36,749 nucleotides of DNA from Azohydromonas caseinilytica (lineage in GTDB: Bacteria > Pseudomonadota > Gammaproteobacteria > Burkholderiales > Burkholderiaceae_C): the NCBI RefSeq assembly GCF_012927045.1, contig NZ_JABBFW010000042.1, positions 1 through 36,749 of the forward strand, read 5' to 3'. A program made the position numbers and the translations under genes. Positions 31,258 through 36,749 of this stretch are shown in pieces. Numbering within the stretch: position 1 is the first letter of the stretch; every line of letters starts with the position of its first letter. The notes under the pieces were generated by a model, which was given only the letters and a program-made list of their open reading frames with translations, ran no database searches and was not told the DNA's origin.

Positions 31258-32055
31258 TCAGCGGCTCAAGGCCGCACGCGTGTGCTGCGCGCACACGAAG
31301 CGGCCGCTGCGCTGGTCGAAATCCCAGCGCTCCACGCAGCAATGGGCCGCCAGGGCCGCACTCTCATGCCGCAGCACATTGACCGAATTCGGCTGCTCGC
31401 TGCGCACGCGGTGCGAGATCGAAGTGCCGGCCTGGACGATCCAGATGGCCCGGGCGCCCATGTCCACACGATCACAGCGCGGTCGGTGCGTGTGGCCGCC
31501 CAGGATCACATCCACGCCCGCCTGGGCCCAGGTGGACAGCGCGTTGCGGGGGCAACGCAGGCGGTGGCCGAGGTCGCAGGCGTCGAGGGGCTGCAGCGGC
31601 TGGTGGGTCGCCACCACCCGCAGTTGTCGCGGCGACGCCTGGCGCAGGCGCTGTGCCACGCGCTCCACCTGCGCCGGGGACAGCTCGCCATGCTTGTGGC
31701 GCCAGCGCCGCGTGGTCTTGACCAGCAGCAGCAGCAGATCTTCGCGTTCAAGCTCGGGCTCCAGCTCCGTGCCGAAGGCGCGCCGGTAGTTGGCATAGGG
31801 CCGCACCAGGCGGTCCACCAGGTTGTAGAGCGGGATGTCGTGGTTGCCGGGCATTGCCACGGTCTGGGCTCCGGGCAGCGAGTCGGCGAAGCGCCGGGCC
31901 GCGCTGAACTGCTCGCGGCGTGCCCGTTGCGTCAGGTCGCCCGTCCAGACCACCACGTCGGGGCGCTCCTGGAGGGCCAGTTGCCGCAGGGCATCGCGCA
32001 CCGCCGGGATCTCGGCGCCGAAATGGGCGTCCGACACCTGCAGCAGCACGCTCAT
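31258..32055 (-). CDS. Metallophosphoesterase (calcineurin-like)
   Basis: This 265-residue phosphoesterase has the full metal-binding set: DAHFG near residue 9, TGDLTQ, GNHDIP, THQPL and GGHTHRP. Such enzymes use two metal ions to split phosphodiesters or phosphomonoesters; the relatives are 3',5'-cAMP and glycerophosphodiester phosphodiesterases. The true substrate is not evident. Its ATG overlaps the stop of the upstream lipid-kinase gene (ATGA), so the two are translationally coupled. That suggests a shared role in lipid or phosphoester turnover. The frame continues upstream only as an overlap with that gene. Confidence 0.88.
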   Translation of the reverse strand: MSVLLQVSDAHFGAEIPAVRDALRQLALQERPDVVVWTGDLTQRARREQFSAARRFADSLPGAQTVAMPGNHDIPLYNLVDRLVRPYANYRRAFGTELEPELEREDLLLLLVKTTRRWRHKHGELSPAQVERVAQRLRQASPRQLRVVATHQPLQPLDACDLGHRLRCPRNALSTWAQAGVDVILGGHTHRPRCDRVDMGARAIWIVQAGTSISHRVRSEQPNSVNVLRHESAALAAHCCVERWDFDQRSGRFVCAQHTRAALSR

Positions 32056-33038
32056 GCCGTGCTTTCGGGGGCGGTGGACAGCAACTGCAGCGGTGTCGGG
32101 GACACGGTGAAGGTCAGCGGGGTGTGCAGCCACAGCACCTCGCCGTCGATGGCGGCTTGCAGCCGGCGCGCCCGGCGCCCGATGCCGGGCGACACCGTCA
32201 GGCGGCGGAAAGCGAAATCCACCGCATTGCTGGCCTCGGCCAGACGGCCCAGCGCGCCGCGCAGGGCCAGGCCCAGCATGCCGAGGCGGCCCACGGGCCG
32301 CACCATCACCGCCGCCAGCGCGCCCGCGCCGGCGGCGGCGGCTTCCGGCAGCCCCAACTGCTCCACCTGCAGACGGTTGTTGCTCACGAACAGGGTGGCG
32401 GTTCGCACCGTGACGCTGCGGTCGCCCAGCTCCAGCTCCAGCGTCCATTCATGGTGATGGCGCAGGATCGTGCCCAGCGCGGCCAGCATGGCGTTGAAGC
32501 GATAGCGTCCGAACTGACGCTTGAAGGCCTCGCGGTCCTGCAGCAACTGCGGATACAGCCCGAGGCTGGCATTGACCAGGAACACGCGGTCGTTGAGCAG
32601 CCCCACCTGCACCGGACGGGGCCGGGCGGCCAGCAGCTGCCGCGCCGCTTCCTCGGTGTCGGTGGCAAGGCCGTGCGAGCGCGCGAAGTAATTGAAGGTG
32701 CCCTGCGGCACCACGCCCATTGGGCGGCCCGTGGGCAATACCGCCTGGGCCAGGGTGTTGAGCGTGCCGTCGCCGCCGGCCGCCACCACGGCACCGCTGT
32801 GCGTCACCGCCCAGTCCACCGCGTGCGCGGCTACCTCCTGTGGCGAATGCTCCTCGTCGATGCGCCAGATCTCATGGCGACGGCCCGCTTCGAGCATCAC
32901 CCGCCGCAGGGTCTCGATGCGCGCTTGTGTTTCCTGGTGGCCCGAGCCGCAGTTGACGACGATGGCCAGCGGCATCTCGGCGTTGTTGCTACTGCCGGCA
33001 GTGACCGCCGGCCGGGCGAATTCCGCAGCCGTTTGCAT
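32052..33038 (-). CDS. Diacylglycerol-kinase-like lipid kinase
   Basis: A DAGK-catalytic-domain protein of about 328 residues (YegS/DgkB-like) that phosphorylates diacylglycerol or a related lipid at the membrane face. Key segments are PLAIVVNCGSGHQ at the start of the fold, AAGGDGTLNTLAQAVL (the GGDGT nucleotide motif), GVVPQGTFNYFARSHGL and AIDGEVLWLHTPLTF at the end. Three starts are possible: GTG at 33116, ATG at 33038 (used) and ATG at 32975. None has a clear Shine-Dalgarno, and the conserved domain begins right after the last one. Overlap with the phosphoesterase gene indicates an operon. Confidence 0.85.
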   Translation of the reverse strand: MQTAAEFARPAVTAGSSNNAEMPLAIVVNCGSGHQETQARIETLRRVMLEAGRRHEIWRIDEEHSPQEVAAHAVDWAVTHSGAVVAAGGDGTLNTLAQAVLPTGRPMGVVPQGTFNYFARSHGLATDTEEAARQLLAARPRPVQVGLLNDRVFLVNASLGLYPQLLQDREAFKRQFGRYRFNAMLAALGTILRHHHEWTLELELGDRSVTVRTATLFVSNNRLQVEQLGLPEAAAAGAGALAAVMVRPVGRLGMLGLALRGALGRLAEASNAVDFAFRRLTVSPGIGRRARRLQAAIDGEVLWLHTPLTFTVSPTPLQLLSTAPESTA

Positions 33039-33393
33039 GACGCAGCCAAGGCAACCGGCGTACCCGGCAGGGACGACGGCGGATTCGTCGGTCTTGACGC
33101 TTTCCGGGCACAGCACCCAGAAGGGTTGGGACAGACAGCAATTTGAAGCGCCTGACTTTGAGCCTTACCAGGACTGAAAAATGAAGCGGGTAGTCACATA
33201 TGGGACATATGGGGGGCTGCCGGTGTGAGTGCGCGTGCCGGGTATTTCCCTCCTGTCCAATTGCGCTCAGCTGCTTACCAAGTGATTCGGGCGATACATG
33301 CCGGCACAAGCAGACGTTAAGGCATGGGGTTTGTTCTGCATTAAATCATGCGCAAAGTGCAGTAAAGCCGCCGCCTCGTTGGGAGGTCGCCTT
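33039..33393. other. 355-bp divergent spacer with a tandem 9-mer
   Basis: This is the spacer between the lipid kinase (minus) and the oxidase lipoprotein (plus). Two exact tandem copies of ACATATGGG lie at 33196-33213. The part after about 33290 is more AT-rich than the flanking genes. No clear promoter pair is recognisable. Part of the left end would be coding if the kinase starts at 33116. Confidence 0.4.
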
Positions 33394-35187
33394 ATGTGCA
33401 ATTCTCCGGGCCTGTATTCCATGCATTTACGTGAATTAATGATGTCGGCGTCGCGCAACGGCGTGTCCCGCAATACTTTCTCGGTTCTGGCGCTCGCCGC
33501 GCTCGCCGCTTGTGGCGGGGGCGAATCGGTCACGGTCTCGCCCGAGGATCCTGCGGCCATGGACATCGCCGAAGACGATGTCGAGGCACCGGTCGATTTC
33601 GGCAGTGGCCCGGTCGCCGCGGCCGGGGCAGTGACCGAAACCATCAAGGCACTGGCTGCCGCTGGCGAGCTCAATGCCTCCTACAAGCCCCAGAGCACCA
33701 CCCGAGCCGCGTATACCGCCGGTGCCTTCGGACCTGCCTTTGCCTGGCCCATCATTCCGTTGCACATGGTCCAATTGCCCGATGGCCGCGTACTGGCCTA
33801 TGGCAGTGACGACAAGGGCGCGCAGGGAGCCAAGCTGCACTATTCGGTCTGGGATCCAAACTGGAATCCTTCGGCACCGGGCGCGGATGCCTCGGCCTTC
33901 CAGTTGCTTTCGAACACCACGGGCACCGACCTGTTCTGCAATACCCAACTGGTACTCCCAAGCAATGGCCAGGTGTTCATGGCCGGCGGCGACCGTATCG
34001 TGAACGGAATACGCAATTACGCCGTCGCGGACACGAATTTCTTCAACCCGGCGGACAATTCACTGCGCAAGGAGCCTGGCTCGATGGCCTACCGGCGGTG
34101 GTACGGGACGGCCATCACCACGCAGCGTGGCGAGGTGGTGGTCATGGGCGGACGGGATGACCGCTATTACGCGGGCACGAGCACCAAGCCGGCCACCGCA
34201 GCCACATATTCGCCGATTCCCGAAATCTATGTGCCGGGCAGCGGGTGGCGCACATTATGGGGTGCGCGCAGCGACGCGGCTTTTGGAGAGATCAAAGGCA
34301 ATTGGTGGTATCCGAAGTCTTTTCTGACACCTAACGGCAAGATCCTGACCATCACCAACGACGGTTATTTCTATTCGCTCGACCCGGCTGGCAGCGGCTC
34401 GATCACCAAGCTCAACGGCAAACTCCAGGGGACGAACTACAACACGACCTCCGTGATGTATGCGCCCGGCAAAATCTTGTCCATCCGAAACACGACGCAG
34501 GCCGCATTGATTGACGTCAACGGCGCGCAACCCGTCATCCGCATCACCGCGCCGACGAGCACCGGGCGCAAATGGGGATTTTCTACGGTCCTGCCCGATG
34601 GGACGGTCTGGCTCAATGGTGGCTCGCGCAACGCCAATACGCTGGCCGACGCGGTCTATACCAGCGAGCTCTGGAATCCGGCCACTGAGAAGTGGACCAT
34701 GACGGCAACGGCTACCAAGCCGCGCCTCTATCACGGCAACTCGATGCTCCTGCCCAGCGGTGCAGTGGTTACAGGTGGCGGCGGAGCTCCGGGCCCGGTG
34801 CGAGGGCTGAATGCCGAGGTGTATTTCCCGCCGTACTTCTTCAACCCGGACGGTACCTGGGCGACGCAGCCGGTGATCGATTCCGTCTCGCCACGCAACT
34901 TCGGCTGGAGCGACACCTTCACGCTGCAGATGGGCACCTGGGCCACGATCGACAAGGTGGTGATGATCCGTACGGGCTCCTCCACCCATTCCTTCAGTAA
35001 CGAGCAGCGCCGCATGGAACTGCCGTTCACGCAAACAGGGCGTACGGTCACGATCACCGCCCCGGCCCGCGCCACCGAAATGCCGCCGGGCTACTACATG
35101 GTGTTCGCGCTGAAGAAGAATCCCCGTGCGCTTGCCGGAGACACGCGTCTGGTGCCCTCGGAGGCCAAGATCGTCAAGCTGTCCTGA
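33394..35187 (+). CDS. Copper-radical oxidase lipoprotein (galactose/glyoxal oxidase family)
   Basis: This 597-residue protein has a lipoprotein signal (ALAALAAC, lipidated Cys40), a kelch beta-propeller and a C-terminal DUF1929 Ig-like domain (ITAPARATEMPPGYYMVFALKK). All metal and radical residues of galactose oxidase have counterparts: Cys182 (DLFCNTQL) for the Tyr-Cys cofactor, Tyr237 (RRWYG), Tyr446 and His447 (RLYHG), and His532 (SSTHS). It should oxidise an alcohol or aldehyde to aldehyde or acid with release of H2O2, at the outer surface or in the periplasm. The start at 33394 is chosen because GGGAGG is at 33381-33386; ATGs at 33421, 33439 and 33442 lack one. The substrate is unknown. 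Confidence 0.88.
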   Translation: MCNSPGLYSMHLRELMMSASRNGVSRNTFSVLALAALAACGGGESVTVSPEDPAAMDIAEDDVEAPVDFGSGPVAAAGAVTETIKALAAAGELNASYKPQSTTRAAYTAGAFGPAFAWPIIPLHMVQLPDGRVLAYGSDDKGAQGAKLHYSVWDPNWNPSAPGADASAFQLLSNTTGTDLFCNTQLVLPSNGQVFMAGGDRIVNGIRNYAVADTNFFNPADNSLRKEPGSMAYRRWYGTAITTQRGEVVVMGGRDDRYYAGTSTKPATAATYSPIPEIYVPGSGWRTLWGARSDAAFGEIKGNWWYPKSFLTPNGKILTITNDGYFYSLDPAGSGSITKLNGKLQGTNYNTTSVMYAPGKILSIRNTTQAALIDVNGAQPVIRITAPTSTGRKWGFSTVLPDGTVWLNGGSRNANTLADAVYTSELWNPATEKWTMTATATKPRLYHGNSMLLPSGAVVTGGGGAPGPVRGLNAEVYFPPYFFNPDGTWATQPVIDSVSPRNFGWSDTFTLQMGTWATIDKVVMIRTGSSTHSFSNEQRRMELPFTQTGRTVTITAPARATEMPPGYYMVFALKKNPRALAGDTRLVPSEAKIVKLS

Positions 35188-35716
35188 GTGTTGCCTTCGC
35201 AACCAACAGCCATGAGTCTGCTTGGGTCGGCTGCCAGATCCTGGACAGGCTGGTGGCACTCTCGGCATGCTCATGATCGGCGTTGCACCGATCGAGCGTG
35301 CCGTGTCTCCATTTCAAGCCTTGCGCTGTATCGGTAGAGTAGGGCGCTGCGCGCCGTCCAGTTGCGGAACAGACGGCCTGCCATGCTGAAATGCGGCGGG
35401 ATGTCCGTCACGGCACCGAGCTACGAGCACATCGTGAGCTCACTGTGCCCATGCAAAGGCCCGCCGTCCCACACTGCCGGAAAAGGCAGCCTCAATAGAA
35501 GAAGCACAGCCTGCTTCGCGTGTTGAAGCACTGCAACCGGTGCAAGCGCACCCGGTCCTCCTGGGCCGCCTTCACGGCATCTCATCGTCTACGACTTCCC
35601 TGGCGCATAAGGTTGGCCATTGCCTTAACCATCAGGCCGCAGGCGCCACTCGACCCAACTGGCACAACACCGATCCCAGATCACGGGCCCCGCTTATCGG
35701 CGAGCGTCTCAGTCCA

Positions 35717-35741
35717 GATGATTGCCAGTGGCAATCATCTT
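35717..35741. promoter_or_regulatory. 25-bp perfect palindrome
   Basis: Arms AGATGATTGCCA and TGGCAATCATCT around a single central G. The 1-nt centre cannot form an RNA hairpin loop without losing pairs, so a dimeric DNA-binding protein is the better explanation. No target gene is adjacent. Confidence 0.6.
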
Positions 35742-35937
35742 TCGAAATGGCAAGCGCCCTTCGCGCGGGTCGAACGAAGGTGTGATGGTTTCCAGTGAGA
35801 CGCCCTATTACATCCATCAAATAATGTGTCAGGCGTATCTTTACACAAGCGTTGTCATCACAGTTGCGCCGGCTTTGATTTCATATCTATCATCTTGGCT
35901 TCCGTATCTCGCATCTTCTTTGGAGGGAGCCAGCTAC

Positions 35938-36429
35938 CTAACCACGCAGATTCCATCGGGACGTGTACCCCTGTGAATTGGCGAGCACTCTGGACTGCTT
36001 GAGGTCAAAGACACCTCCGCGGTTTGGACGCTGATCAAGGATGCCGCTTTGCGCGGCGCGAAGAACAGCCCGTAGACCATCCCGCCTTTGACGCATGTTC
36101 GCGTGAGGAGGAAACATTCCTCCAAGCCGCGTGTACTGCTCTGGGCCATTCAGCTGTCTGCTGAGCAAAGCCGGCGTGATAGCGCCATCGACTGCACGGA
36201 TCAGCGCACCGACGCGCTGATGCCGTGGCGTCACCGTGCGAATTTTTGGGTCAACGGCCTGGAGAGCTGATATCTCTGGGACGGCGGCCACTCCACTCGG
36301 AATCAACGACAGATTTCCGGAGTACTTGCAGGTTTCCTCTGCCAAGGCAGGGCCCGAAATACCTGACGACCATGCCTTGTGTCTGATTTGGTCAGACGAG
36401 GGATCTTTTTGTCTACTTTTTATTGACAT
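35938..36429 (-). CDS. Doubtful hypothetical protein (163 aa)
   Basis: An open frame of 163 codons from an ATG at 36429 (MSIKSRQKDPSSDQ). It can be extended upstream only by running through the opposite lipoprotein gene. It has no motif I recognise, no ribosome-binding site, and its start abuts the divergent lipoprotein start, leaving no room for promoters. It is probably non-coding and is listed because it is the longest frame in this gap with fairly ordinary residue composition. Confidence 0.2.
   Translation of the reverse strand: MSIKSRQKDPSSDQIRHKAWSSGISGPALAEETCKYSGNLSLIPSGVAAVPEISALQAVDPKIRTVTPRHQRVGALIRAVDGAITPALLSRQLNGPEQYTRLGGMFPPHANMRQRRDGLRAVLRAAQSGILDQRPNRGGVFDLKQSRVLANSQGYTSRWNLRG
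36107..36123. repeat. Perfect inverted repeat
   Basis: GGAGGAA-ACA-TTCCTCC, 7-bp arms and a 3-bp centre. It may be an operator or a small hairpin. Confidence 0.35.
36381..36397. promoter_or_regulatory. Inverted repeat upstream of the edge lipoprotein
   Basis: GTCTGATTTGGTCAGAC has perfect 6-bp arms and a 5-bp centre, 30 bp before the lipoprotein ATG. T-runs follow at 36406-36410 and 36416-36421. It may be an operator, or a terminator of transcription arriving from the left. Confidence 0.4.
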
Positions 36430-36749
36430 GATGCAGATGACCACTCGACGCTCTCGTATTGCTTTGCTGTCTTCTCTGATGGGGACAGTTTTTCTGGCTG
36501 CCTGCGGTGGAGGAGACGAGAGCAATGCAGCGGATGCAAGCAATATGGGAGCGGAAAGCTCCTTGGAGACTGCAGCCGCAATTTCTCCCACGTCGAGTGG
36601 CACGTGGACAAAAATTGCAAATGAGTGGAGCTATTTCACGCTGAGCAGCAGCCAATATGTGCGCTACGGCTCCGGCTCCAAATGGGTCGGCAAATATGTC
36701 AGCGGCAAGGCGCAGTGCGCCAACGACTTCTTCGGCTCCGACCCCGCCC
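36428..36749 (+). CDS. Exported lipoprotein, N-terminal part (cut by window edge)
   Basis: About 107 codons are visible. The signal (RIALLSSLMGTVFLAAC) ends in a lipobox LAAC followed by GGGDES, very like the LAACGGGES of the oxidase gene upstream. The mature part contains WTKIANEWSYFTLSSSQYVRYG and KWVGKYVSGKAQCANDFFGSDPA. This resembles a short module (C/ANE..F.G.Q.VRYG..C.N..FG.DPAPG) that I recall from secreted carbohydrate-active proteins, but that link is from memory and uncertain. Starts at 36428, 36431 and 36437 are in frame and none has a clear ribosome-binding site. The main domain is outside the window. Confidence 0.75.
   Translation, partial: MMQMTTRRSRIALLSSLMGTVFLAACGGGDESNAADASNMGAESSLETAAAISPTSSGTWTKIANEWSYFTLSSSQYVRYGSGSKWVGKYVSGKAQCANDFFGSDPA

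Larger units (their letters stand above)
35188..36427. other. 1.24-kb intergenic region with three perfect inverted repeats
   Basis: There is no convincing gene, apart from one doubtful minus-strand frame. The right half is more AT-rich than most of the window. Perfect palindromes are at 35717-35741, 36107-36123 and 36381-36397. Confidence 0.5.

Noticed and set aside
34098-34109. Further parS-like site GTGGTACGGGAC in the oxidase gene
   Set aside because: Only one half matches, it lies 5 kb away, and the bases encode the conserved RRWYG motif with the radical tyrosine.
35475-35490. Terminator from CTGCC-GGAAAA-GGCAG
   Set aside because: The stem is only 5 bp, has no T-tract and is not close to a gene end.
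35188-36427. Insertion-sequence remnant
   Set aside because: I see no transposase motif, no matching terminal repeats at two ends and no target-site duplication.

Overview
The window is GC-rich DNA whose gene content and layout look like a Burkholderiales bacterium, most likely Comamonadaceae. This is inferred from the phenylacetate (paa) genes, a class I PHA synthase, several acyl-CoA modules and a REP-like element with the TTCGACAAGCTCAG core. I see no rRNA, tRNA, CRISPR array or intact insertion sequence.

Positions 1-22845 are metabolic and surface genes. The 3' part of a phenylacetate operon (paaG, paaI, start of paaK) runs leftward from a PaaR-like operator and is divergent from phaC. 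Next come a PEP-CTERM exported protein, a medium-chain acyl-CoA ligase, a two-gene membrane unit (membrane-anchored patatin lipase plus a small multi-spanning partner) and a 1724-residue exported multidomain protein. An acid-catabolism cluster follows (acyl-CoA dehydrogenase, ABC solute-binding protein, hotdog thioesterase, thiolase, acyl-CoA synthetase), controlled by a divergent TetR regulator with two candidate operators.

Positions 22895-28937 are the replication and partition core of a secondary replicon (chromid or megaplasmid). It holds a Rep_3-type initiator gene on the minus strand, an iteron-rich origin, and parA and parB on the plus strand. The origin has 11 copies of T(A/C)CCAAA-N4-CTCAC: five dispersed, five in an exact 22-bp tandem array and one inverted. 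An AT-rich stretch with three TTGAAC motifs 9-10 bp apart lies between the array and parA. Six copies of a 15-bp odd palindrome (consensus GTGGTACCGTACCAC) start inside parB and spread over 1.75 kb of non-coding DNA. They are the best candidates for the parS centromere of this ParABS system.

Positions 28938-36749 are gene-poor accessory DNA. They hold an orphan ModA-like binding protein without a signal peptide, a translationally coupled lipid kinase and metallophosphoesterase pair, a copper-radical (galactose/glyoxal oxidase type) lipoprotein, and the start of a second lipoprotein at the right edge. Long stretches (27400-29163, 29854-31257, 35188-36427) have no convincing gene. The last of these carries three perfect inverted repeats.
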